From the IMG/VR virus record IMGVR_UViG_3300037010_001294, positions 1-38,013 of that record: a stretch of DNA of 38,013 nt. The stretch is one strand, 5' to 3'. The translations under genes were made by a program, and so were the position numbers. Positions 7,012-13,302 of this stretch are shown here, piece after piece. The notes beneath the pieces were generated by a model. That model saw nothing but the letters and a program-made list of their open reading frames with translations, was not told the DNA's origin and did not search any database. This stretch comes from a virus. How positions within the stretch are numbered: the stretch's first letter is position 1; every line of letters begins with the position of its first letter.

Positions 7012-7710
7012 CTACGATTGAATGATAATTTGAACCACTACGCCAATAATCCGAACCTCTTCCGAGACCTCAATGGGCGCATAGCTCGTGTTTTTAGAAT
7101 CTGGATGGAGTAACCATTGTACGCCGTTCTTTTTAAGGCGTTTTACTGTATAGCCGCCGTCAATTTCAGCGAGGACAATATCATTATTTTTAGGCTCTTT
7201 TGATTCGTCTATCAAGAGCAAATCGCCGCTCTGAATCCGTGCGCCTGTCATGCTATCGCCGTGTGCCTCTACGAAATAGCTGTGTTCGTGATACAACTTG
7301 CTTATATCTATCTCTGCTCCGATGCTGTCACTTACCCATGACGCTAAACCTGCACGTGCTGGGGAAAGCATGATAGGTATTTTTCTTGGTAGTGGATTGG
7401 TCGTAGGAATAACCCGCACACCGCCATTTTGCATACTCGACATATCCTTGTCTCCGAATTTTTGTTTGAGAATTTGACCCTGTTCGTTATCTGCGAACAT
7501 AAAAATTGACTTGCCGCTTAGGTATTCAGGGTTAATACCAATTCTTAATATCCTTTCTCTCATATCAATACCTATGCGAGTTTTACCGTTTTCATAGGCA
7601 TACAAATCTTGCGGCTTTATCCCTAACATTCGAGCAAATGCAGATTTATTGCCTTTTGCCATGATTTTTATCGTGTTGATAAACCTTATCTTAGTATCTG
7701 CTGCTTCCAT
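7012..7710 (-). CDS. Phage repressor, HTH plus S24 (LexA/UmuD-like) autopeptidase
   Basis: A 232-residue lysogeny repressor. Residues about 10-60 form a Cro/CI-type helix-turn-helix (SAFARMLGIKPQDLYAYENG). The C-terminal half is an S24 peptidase very like UmuD: Ser153 in GDSM and Lys190 in YTVKRL, 37 residues apart as in LexA and UmuD, and a probable self-cleavage site at Ala120-Gly121 (ARAGLA). RecA-stimulated cleavage would induce the phage. The gene is divergent from the early operon across a 126-base control region, and the palindromes there are likely its operators. It heads an operon with two envelope proteins and the integrase. Confidence 0.93.
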   Translation of the reverse strand: MEAADTKIRFINTIKIMAKGNKSAFARMLGIKPQDLYAYENGKTRIGIDMRERILRIGINPEYLSGKSIFMFADNEQGQILKQKFGDKDMSSMQNGGVRVIPTTNPLPRKIPIMLSPARAGLASWVSDSIGAEIDISKLYHEHSYFVEAHGDSMTGARIQSGDLLLIDESKEPKNNDIVLAEIDGGYTVKRLKKNGVQWLLHPDSKNTSYAPIEVSEEVRIIGVVVQIIIQS

Positions 7711-7735
7711 TTTATTATTGTATCCTTAAATAAAT

Positions 7736-7767
7736 CTTGCAAGTTTAAGGATGTGTCCTTATATTTG
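7736..7767 (+). promoter_or_regulatory. Early rightward promoter with repressor operator
   Basis: CTTG (7736-7739), 20 bases, then TATATTTG (7760-7767) matches the Bacteroidota promoter pattern, with a perfect TAnnTTTG. The 16-bp palindrome TAAGGATGTGTCCTTA at 7746-7761 lies in the spacer and touches the -7 box. A further inverted half-site TCCTTAAA at 7723-7730 pairs with TTTAAGGA at 7744-7751. A repressor bound there would block rightward transcription. The early operon begins at 7837. Confidence 0.65.
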
Positions 7768-7783
7768 CATCACAATAAACATC

Positions 7784-7816
7784 TGTTTACACGGTAAACA
7801 TAACAAATAGTTGTTA
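7784..7816. promoter_or_regulatory. Two further palindromes in the early leader
   Basis: TGTTTAC, three bases, GTAAACA (7784-7800) and TAACAA, four bases, TTGTTA (7801-7816) are perfect inverted repeats directly next to each other, between the early promoter and the first early gene. The second has the same 6-4-6 layout as the TAAGGA/TCCTTA operator but a different core. They may bind a second regulator (Cro-like) or shape the leader RNA. Confidence 0.5.
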
Positions 7817-7836
7817 ATAAGCAAGGAGAAAAACGC

Positions 7837-8037
7837 ATGGGCTTACTAGAAATGTGCGGGGCAGACTTTGTACTGATAGGCACAAGAGTTTTCCGCCGCG
7901 AACAAATACTCGCAGCCTCTGTATATGAACACGAAGGCGAATACTGGGCTTTAGTCTGGCAAGTGGAGCAAAGATTTCACGACGAACCTTTACAAATCAT
8001 TCTTACCAAAGAGCAGTACAAAGCCCTTCGGCGCTAA
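7837..8037 (+). CDS. First early gene, small hypothetical protein, 66 aa
   Basis: The first gene after the early promoter, with a strong ribosome site (AAGGAG, nine bases before ATG). The product is a small mixed alpha-beta protein with no helix-turn-helix or membrane segment that I can see and no recognised family. As the first product after derepression it could act on the genetic switch or the host. Its last four bases overlap the end of the antisense gene at 8034-8258. Confidence 0.65.
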   Translation: MGLLEMCGADFVLIGTRVFRREQILAASVYEHEGEYWALVWQVEQRFHDEPLQIILTKEQYKALRR

Positions 8038-8258
8038 TCTTTTGAATCCTGCACAGTCGCAGAATCAACTTCGTAGCAGTATTCGATTTGGTTTATGGGT
8101 ATGAGGGCAATGGGTTTATTGCCTGCGTCTAGCGCTACTTCAACAAATGCTAAAACGCTGCCCTCTTTAGGTATCTCGTATCGCGTAGCTTTAATCGTTA
8201 GCACACTACCCAAGACAGTTTTCACAACAAAGGTTTTCATAAGACCACGAATAAACAT
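8034..8258 (-). CDS. Small antisense-strand protein in the early region, 74 aa
   Basis: The only leftward gene inside the early operon. The product (ATG at 8258, or the internal ATG at 8240) has a regular pattern of beta strands and one short helix and resembles small phage proteins with an IALIPINQI-type strand, but I cannot name the family. A promoter pattern lies just upstream at 8278-8308. Its transcript would run antisense to the first early gene and on toward the repressor gene, with no terminator visible between. That suggests a role in the lysis-lysogeny decision. This is inference. Confidence 0.55.
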   Translation of the reverse strand: MFIRGLMKTFVVKTVLGSVLTIKATRYEIPKEGSVLAFVEVALDAGNKPIALIPINQIEYCYEVDSATVQDSKD

Positions 8259-8277
8259 AGATAAACACCATTAAACA

Positions 8278-8308
8278 GCAATATATGGAAACACAAGAAA
8301 AAATCAAA
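8278..8308 (-). promoter_or_regulatory. Candidate leftward promoter inside the early operon
   Basis: On the minus strand TTTG (8308-8305), 19 bases, TATATTGC (8285-8278). The -7 box is identical to that of the candidate promoter at 4410-4417. It lies over the start of the 8285 gene and points to the antisense gene at 8034-8258 and beyond it the repressor. Pattern evidence only. Confidence 0.45.
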
Positions 8309-8470
8309 GATGCACGTGTTCACGCTGGATTCTCGCAATCCATGTCAGACAGAATACGCAAAGAGGCGAAACTACGGAACATCAAACCGCACAGGATGGT
8401 AGTCAGGGTAATGGGAAGATTCCTTGACAAAGCAGAAGCGAAACGCGAAGCCGCAACCGAACAACAGTAA
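8285..8470 (+). CDS. Small basic helical protein, possible ribbon-helix-helix
   Basis: A 61-residue basic protein. The region SQSMSDRIRKEAKLRNIKPHRMVVRVMGRFL reads as a beta strand, a helix and a second helix, the order seen in Arc/MetJ-type DNA-binding proteins, though the match is by eye. It overlaps the next start (ATGTA at 8470) by one base, so it is coupled to a second DNA-binding candidate. A regulatory role is plausible. Confidence 0.55.
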   Translation: METQEKIKDARVHAGFSQSMSDRIRKEAKLRNIKPHRMVVRVMGRFLDKAEAKREAATEQQ

Positions 8471-8748
8471 TGTACCTATCCGCACACGACATACACGCGC
8501 ATTTCAACGGCAAGTTATCGCTGTACACCATACGGCAATACATGGCTTGCGGCAAAATCCGCTCTCGCAAAATGGGCAATAAATGGCTCACAACGCAGCG
8601 AGATTTAGATGCCTACATTTTGTCGTGTGAGGTTTCCGTGTGCGCATTGGAGACAGTAGAGGCGCGTATTTCCGCGCCCAAACAGACCGCCAACATACCA
8701 GACTTCCGACAAAAATCAATTAAATCCATTCTTGCACAATTACACTAA
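8470..8748 (+). CDS. Helix-turn-helix protein, excisionase-like
   Basis: A 92-residue protein. Residues 1-52 (YLSAHDIHAHF, LSLYTIRQYMACGKI, NKWLTTQRDLDAYI) match the order of a MerR/excisionase HTH_17 domain: first helix, recognition helix, a wing with a basic loop, then a helix beginning with a D. The rest looks like a flexible tail. In an early operon of a temperate phage such a protein commonly directs excision or regulates early genes. Whether it is the excisionase of this phage is not shown. Confidence 0.65.
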   Translation: MYLSAHDIHAHFNGKLSLYTIRQYMACGKIRSRKMGNKWLTTQRDLDAYILSCEVSVCALETVEARISAPKQTANIPDFRQKSIKSILAQLH

Positions 8749-8752
8749 CACT

Positions 8753-8938
8753 ATGCCTACCGAATTACACCCGAAAAGCCCCGAAGCATGGCTATTCCTG
8801 CTCTTTAGCATCATTGCTCTTTCCGTCGCTCTTGGTCAAACCTTCGCTTGGTTTGTTGGCAAACTCCATGAGTGGCGCAACGAGAGAGCGATACGCCAAA
8901 TTTTAGAGCGTGATGACGAACCGCCTTACGCTATTTAA
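8753..8938 (+). CDS. Small single-pass membrane protein, 61 aa
   Basis: I take the ATG at 8753 rather than the upstream TTG at 8732, because the latter overlaps the previous gene and adds only a polar leader. The product has one hydrophobic segment (about residues 13-34, LFLLFSIIALSVALGQTFAW) followed by a charged tail with two DD/EE clusters. No family is recognised. It lies four bases after the previous stop codon. Confidence 0.6.
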   Translation: MPTELHPKSPEAWLFLLFSIIALSVALGQTFAWFVGKLHEWRNERAIRQILERDDEPPYAI

Positions 8939-8971
8939 CACACAATTTTTCACACAATACACTGCAAAAAC

Positions 8972-9130
8972 ATGAACGACGATTTGATGACTGACTTTCA
9001 GAAAATGCTTGCACGGCAAGCGGCAATGCTAAACGCACTGGCAAACAAGCGCAATAGCTACGGCAAAAATGGCGGTTCTGTTGCACGGCAAAAACGGCAA
9101 TCACGGAAGCGCCGGAATAAACAACGGTAA
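8972..9130 (+). CDS. Small very basic protein, 52 aa
   Basis: The frame from ATG 8972 to TAA 9130 encodes a small protein with a helical N-terminal half and a C-terminal tail dense in Arg, Lys and Gln (RQKRQSRKRRNKQR), giving a strong positive charge. This suits nucleic-acid binding. Its position between early genes of the same strand supports a real gene, although no clear ribosome site precedes it. Confidence 0.5.
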   Translation: MNDDLMTDFQKMLARQAAMLNALANKRNSYGKNGGSVARQKRQSRKRRNKQR

Positions 9131-9159
9131 ACCACACTAAAACCAAACGAGGTGATGAA

Positions 9160-9330
9160 ATGATTGAGAAAGCAGAATTACTCGAAAGGCTGCTAAATAC
9201 CTGCAAACAAGCGCAGAACAGCATACTCGCAAGTATGATGCTTGCTGGTGTTACCGATGAAAAAATTGCTGATTTGATTCAGAATCACAATGAGTTAATC
9301 CGCACCCAAAAAGAATTGGGAGCGCTCTGA
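9160..9330 (+). CDS. Small helical protein, 56 aa
   Basis: The ATG at 9160 follows a good ribosome site (GAGGTGA). The product is nearly all amphipathic helix (LLERLLNTCKQAQ, DEKIADLIQNHNELIRTQKEL), as in small phage accessory or coiled-coil proteins. The stop is one base before the next start codon (TGATATG), so it is in an operon with the 9332 gene. I do not recognise a family. Confidence 0.55.
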   Translation: MIEKAELLERLLNTCKQAQNSILASMMLAGVTDEKIADLIQNHNELIRTQKELGAL

Positions 9331-9331
9331 T

Positions 9332-9619
9332 ATGCAAATCTACATCCCAAATCTACACATAACAGGCGCTACATTCGATTGCGGCAAATATGGCAGTGCG
9401 GAGGTTACGCCCATAGAACGCCGCGAATGTTTGTACGATGTAGATGTACAGGTTTCCCCGTCGTACCGGAAGAGCCGCGAAGAGGCGCAAGACGTAAAGA
9501 GTATCATTGTTGAGGTTGTAGGCTTGCGCTTGGGAGATTGGATATTTAACGCAGACGGCACAACCAATATCGAATCCGACATTGAGGAACTGTACGAACT
9601 GGCATATCTGGAATACTAA
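9332..9619 (+). CDS. Early hypothetical protein, 95 aa
   Basis: An acidic mixed alpha-beta protein without signal peptide, membrane segment or known motif. It sits directly before the coiled-coil and RecT genes, in the part of the early operon that usually encodes recombination functions and their small accessory proteins. Role unknown. Confidence 0.6.
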   Translation: MQIYIPNLHITGATFDCGKYGSAEVTPIERRECLYDVDVQVSPSYRKSREEAQDVKSIIVEVVGLRLGDWIFNADGTTNIESDIEELYELAYLEY

Positions 9620-9657
9620 CAACCCATTTTTTTTTACACACCCTATCTACAAACCGC

Positions 9658-10668
9658 ATGGAAACGACAGAATTTACCAACGTTGAGGTACTAAACCTTA
9701 TCGAGCAAAACGGCGTACAGGTAGCGCCGAATCGAAATATCGTGGATTCATTTTTGAATTTCTTCGGCGAAGTTCGGAAGTGGCAAGCACAGGCACAAAC
9801 GCTCACTATTACGAGCATTGAGCAAACAAACGAAATGAAAATAGCACGGCAAGCGCGTTTGGCTCTCAAAAACATCCGTGTCGAGGTGGAACACACCCGC
9901 AAGCGCTTGAAAGAAGACAGCTTGCGTACAGGTCAAACCATTGATGCCGTCGCAAAGATACTCACGAATGAGATTTCGCCCATCGAAAAGCACTTGGAAG
10001 AGCAAGAGAAATTCGCTGAAATCCAAGAAAAGAAGCGCAAAGCACAATTACGAGCCGCACGGGAACTTGCTTTAGAGCCGTTTAGCGTTGACACGCAGCA
10101 CTATAACTTAGAAGATATGCCAGAAGATACGTTCCAATCACTCCTTTCTTCTATCGCTATTGCATACCAACAGCAAAAAGCCGCACAAGAGGAAGCCGAA
10201 GCCCGAAGAATAGCACAAGAAAAAGCAGAGGCAGAAGCGCGTGAGGCTATGCGCGAAGAAAACGAGCGCTTGAAAGCAGAAGCAGAAGTGGCAGAAAAAG
10301 CCAGAATCGAAAAAGAACGGGAAGCGCAAAAAGAACGGGAACGATTGGAAGCACAGGCGAAAGCGGCGGAACAAGAGGCGCAAAAGGAGCGCATTGCACG
10401 GGAGAAAATCGAAAAAGAACGTGCTGACAAAGAAGCCGCCGAAAGAGCAGCACAGGAGAAAGCCGAAAAAGCCCGCTTGAAAGCAGAGAAAGCGGAACGC
10501 AATCGCCCTGACAAAGAGAAACTACTTGCTTTTGCGCTGGAAATTGAGGCACTTGCTCAAAAAAGTATTGAGATTCAGAGTGAGGAATACGGCGCAATTA
10601 TGCAAAGAGCAAGAATTTCTTTGCGGGCTTTGTCGAACACACTGACAAGTGAAGCCAATTCGCTATAA
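9658..10668 (+). CDS. Long coiled-coil protein of the RecT cassette
   Basis: A 336-residue protein. Residues about 1-150 are helical. From about 165 to 285 there is a long highly charged coiled-coil, almost entirely Ala, Glu, Lys, Arg and Gln (repeats such as EKAEAEARE). A short helical end closes it. Phages with RecT and YqaJ often carry such a protein (DUF1351-type) just before them, where it is thought to help the exonuclease or annealing step. Assignment to that family is tentative. The Glu/Lys/Arg repeat makes the gene locally low in complexity. Confidence 0.7.
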   Translation: METTEFTNVEVLNLIEQNGVQVAPNRNIVDSFLNFFGEVRKWQAQAQTLTITSIEQTNEMKIARQARLALKNIRVEVEHTRKRLKEDSLRTGQTIDAVAKILTNEISPIEKHLEEQEKFAEIQEKKRKAQLRAARELALEPFSVDTQHYNLEDMPEDTFQSLLSSIAIAYQQQKAAQEEAEARRIAQEKAEAEAREAMREENERLKAEAEVAEKARIEKEREAQKERERLEAQAKAAEQEAQKERIAREKIEKERADKEAAERAAQEKAEKARLKAEKAERNRPDKEKLLAFALEIEALAQKSIEIQSEEYGAIMQRARISLRALSNTLTSEANSL

Positions 10669-10678
10669 AACAACAAAA

Positions 10679-10702
10679 GGGGCTTGGTAGTAGCCAAGCC
10701 CC
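10679..10702 (+). terminator. Perfect hairpin in the recT leader
   Basis: GGGGCTTGG, a six-base loop, CCAAGCCCC form a 9-bp perfect stem between the coiled-coil gene and recT. Only a weak GCTTTATC follows, so it is a poor terminator. It may partly stop transcription, protect RNA from decay, or set the level of recT. Confidence 0.5.
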
Positions 10703-10731
10703 GCTTTATCAAACATTATTTGTGTACGAAA

Positions 10732-11679
10732 ATGAGTGAAATGCAAAATACGAAATTGGCTGATACAGTCAAAACTGCCATGCAAAAAAGCGCCAATAAC
10801 GGCGGTAGTATGACGGCGCTAAAACGTTCTGATTTAGGCTCAATACTGGAATACATGAAGCCTCAGATTGCACAGGCATTGCCAGGCTACGTGAAAGCCG
10901 ACCAAATTATACAAATGGCTGTAACCCTTGCGGATAGAACGCCCGCAATCAAAGAGTGTACGCCTGAATCGTTTGTGGGCGCTGTTATGCAAGCCTCAAT
11001 TCTGGGCTTCCGTCCCGTTGCCGCGCTTGGCGAATGTTATTTCGTGCCGTATCGCAACAAAAACACAGGCAAAAGAGAAATTCAGTTCCAGATAGGATAT
11101 AAAGGCTACTTGTCTTTGGCACGGAAAAGCGGCGAAATCAAGTCTCTGTACGCCGAAGTTGTGCGTGTAGGTGATGTGTTTGATTACGAGCTAGGACTTG
11201 AAAGGAAGCTGGTACACAAGCCAAGCGGGAACTCTGACGGCGAAATAACACACGCCTACGCAGTCGCTCACTACCAAAATGGCGGCTTTAATTTCATGGT
11301 ATTGTCTCGCTCCGAGATTGAAAGCTATCGCAAGCGTTCCCCTGCACAAGGCGTTCTGCCGTCTGATGCTTGGAAAAGCGACTACGACCTTATGTCGAAA
11401 AAGACCGTCATTCGCCGCCTTGCGCCTTACTTGCCTGTTTCAATAGAGCGCTTGCAAGACAGAGACATAATACACGGCGCTTTGACCGATGGTGCTGTAA
11501 TACAACCGCAAGACTTCATGCCAGACAGAAGCGGCGCTTTGCAGGAAATCAACAACATTGAAGAGGCGGAAATCATTGACACGCCAAACGAGCCAGAACC
11601 CGCACCCGAACAAGAGCCACAACCCACCGAACCAGAAATTGCAAACCCTATGTTTGAACAACCGAAAGGAAAGAAATAA
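10732..11679 (+). CDS. recT: RecT-family single-strand annealing protein
   Basis: A 315-residue DNA annealing protein of the RecT/Redbeta superfamily. It pairs complementary single strands made by the partner exonuclease. The conserved RecT features are visible: the AVTLADRTPAIKECTP region, a GFRP motif, the FVPYRNK and FQIGYKG strands, and the YAEVVRVGDVFDY segment. I place the start at ATG 10732; the TTG at 10684 lies inside the hairpin leader. The C-terminal 40 residues are a Pro/Glu-rich tail (EPEPAPEQEPQP), as in other annealing proteins that use such tails for partner contacts. The exonuclease gene begins three bases later. Confidence 0.92.
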   Translation: MSEMQNTKLADTVKTAMQKSANNGGSMTALKRSDLGSILEYMKPQIAQALPGYVKADQIIQMAVTLADRTPAIKECTPESFVGAVMQASILGFRPVAALGECYFVPYRNKNTGKREIQFQIGYKGYLSLARKSGEIKSLYAEVVRVGDVFDYELGLERKLVHKPSGNSDGEITHAYAVAHYQNGGFNFMVLSRSEIESYRKRSPAQGVLPSDAWKSDYDLMSKKTVIRRLAPYLPVSIERLQDRDIIHGALTDGAVIQPQDFMPDRSGALQEINNIEEAEIIDTPNEPEPAPEQEPQPTEPEIANPMFEQPKGKK

Positions 11680-11681
11680 CC

Positions 11682-12584
11682 ATGACTGACACACAAGAAC
11701 TTATCATTCCCGCTTCTGTCTATGCGCAACGCAAGATAGGCGGTACAACAATGGCTGCGATTATGGGCTTAAACCCGTATTCAAGCGCCTATCAAGCGTG
11801 GCGCGAAATTGTAGAGCCAACGCAACGAGACGATAACAAGTACATGAGAGCAGGGCGCAAATTAGAGCGCATTGTTGCTGAATACTACGCAGAGGAAACC
11901 GAGCGCGAAGTTTGGATGCCAGAGAAACCGCTTTATGTGCATCCTGAGTACGACTTTCTTACGGCAATGCCAGACAGATTGACACGTGACACAAGCGGCG
12001 GAATACTGGTACTGGAGTGCAAAACGACGCAAAAGCACTTAGAAGAACCCGAACCAAGTTGGTACATACAGGCGCAGCACTATTGCAATGTACTAGGTTT
12101 GGAAGGCTGTGCGATTGCTTGGCTAGAGCGTGGTTTGGAGTTTCGTTATCTCGAATGCGAACGCAACGACGACATTATTTCTATGATGGTCGAATTTGCA
12201 AGCGCGTTTTGGCGGGACAACGTTCTGGGGGGAACGCCGCCAAAGCTCACCACTGCTGACGATGTTGTACTTGCTTTCCCGAAACACACGACGGGGAAAG
12301 CGATTGAGGCAACGCCCGAAGCATTGGAAGTCTATAACGCTTTACAAGGTGTGCAGCAAAAGATGAAAGAATTGGAAGAGAAAAAAGAGGATTTGCAAAC
12401 GTCGCTGAAATTGCTTTTGCGCGATAACGAAGCGCTCACCTTTGACGGCGAGGCGCTTGTAACGTGGAAAGCCGCGAAAGACAGCCTTGCTTTTGACGCG
12501 GATTCGTTCAAATCACAGCACCCCGAATTGTGGGCGCAATTTCAGAAACCGAAAAGCGGCTCACGTCGCTTTCTTTTGAAGTGA
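11682..12584 (+). CDS. YqaJ-family phage exonuclease
   Basis: A 300-residue nuclease of the lambda exonuclease / YqaJ type, partner of RecT. It degrades one strand of a double-strand end to create the substrate for annealing. Visible motifs: IGGTTMAAIMGLNPY near residue 20, AGRKLERIVAEYY (helix with conserved Glu), AMPDR at about residue 100 and LECKT at about 116, the acidic metal-binding DR...ExK core, then YIQAQHY at about 130 (the QxxxY motif). The C-terminal third is a coiled-coil with a KKEDLQTSLK helix. It starts three bases after recT, and its stop is followed by a small gene. Confidence 0.9.
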   Translation: MTDTQELIIPASVYAQRKIGGTTMAAIMGLNPYSSAYQAWREIVEPTQRDDNKYMRAGRKLERIVAEYYAEETEREVWMPEKPLYVHPEYDFLTAMPDRLTRDTSGGILVLECKTTQKHLEEPEPSWYIQAQHYCNVLGLEGCAIAWLERGLEFRYLECERNDDIISMMVEFASAFWRDNVLGGTPPKLTTADDVVLAFPKHTTGKAIEATPEALEVYNALQGVQQKMKELEEKKEDLQTSLKLLLRDNEALTFDGEALVTWKAAKDSLAFDADSFKSQHPELWAQFQKPKSGSRRFLLK

Positions 12585-12593
12585 GGTCAAGCC

Positions 12594-12773
12594 ATGACAG
12601 AATTTGAGTTTTACGCGCTTGTCGAAAGGATGCGGCAAGCGCAAAAGGATTTCTTCGGTGAGCGTCATGCAAACGCCTTAGAGACCGCCAAGCGCTTAGA
12701 GCGTGAAGTGGATAAAGCGATTAAGGATTACAAACTAGCTCCGACAATGAATTTATTTGAGGTGACGAAATGA
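12594..12773 (+). CDS. Small helical early protein, 59 aa
   Basis: The frame from ATG 12594 to TGA 12773 encodes a helical protein rich in charged residues (RMRQAQKDFFGERHANALETAKRL) with no known motif. It starts nine bases after the exonuclease stop and ends overlapping the next start codon (ATGA), so it sits in the operon. Function unknown. Confidence 0.6.
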   Translation: MTEFEFYALVERMRQAQKDFFGERHANALETAKRLEREVDKAIKDYKLAPTMNLFEVTK

Positions 12774-13051
12774 GAAACTGCAAACAATGTAGCAAACCGC
12801 TACCACGAACAGCCGGACACAGGGCGCTCTATTGCTGTGGACATTGCCGAAACCGCGCAAGCTACTTGCGCAACGTTCACGCTTGCAATGCAAAAGATAT
12901 TCGCAGCGAAGCGGATAGATACAAACTCGTGAAACGTCTTGAAAGCGAGGCTATTACAGCACGGCACTTACGAGAGCTACGACCTGTAACGGAGCGCTAC
13001 AATTATCCGACACCAACGCCGTATTTGGGCGCTGAATTTCAGATAATATGA
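12770..13051 (+). CDS. Small zinc-ribbon protein, 93 aa
   Basis: The N-terminus has Cys4 and Cys7 (CKQC) and then Cys22, Cys23 and Cys27 (YCCGHCRNRA), the spacing of a treble-clef or zinc-ribbon finger, followed by an Arg-rich segment. It is likely a nucleic-acid-binding accessory protein. It overlaps the genes on both sides by four bases. No further family assignment is possible by eye. Confidence 0.65.
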   Translation: MRNCKQCSKPLPRTAGHRALYCCGHCRNRASYLRNVHACNAKDIRSEADRYKLVKRLESEAITARHLRELRPVTERYNYPTPTPYLGAEFQII

Positions 13052-13302
13052 TGAACGAGTACAAAGTCATATCGCACGTGACTGGTGAGGTTTTCGCGGT
13101 GCTGGTAATCGAAACCGAAATGAGTTTTTACGCCAAGCGCATAGATAAAGACCCTGACACATTACCGCACCGCAAAAGCCTTGAAAGCCGCATGAATACT
13201 CAGTATAACAAATACCCCAAGTCAGGCGTAATGACACAAATGGCTGCACTAGAGTTGTTTGGTCTTGTCTGGATTGGGGAGAATAAGAAGGTAAAGGCAT
13301 GA
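13048..13302 (+). CDS. Early hypothetical protein, 84 aa
   Basis: A mixed alpha-beta protein with no recognised motif. Its start overlaps the zinc-ribbon gene's stop and its stop overlaps the initiator gene's start, so it is translated with the replication genes. Function unknown. Confidence 0.6.
   Translation: MMNEYKVISHVTGEVFAVLVIETEMSFYAKRIDKDPDTLPHRKSLESRMNTQYNKYPKSGVMTQMAALELFGLVWIGENKKVKA

Noticed and set aside
10684-10732. TTG start for recT at 10684
   Set aside because: It lies within the perfect hairpin. ATG 10732 gives the normal RecT N-terminus.
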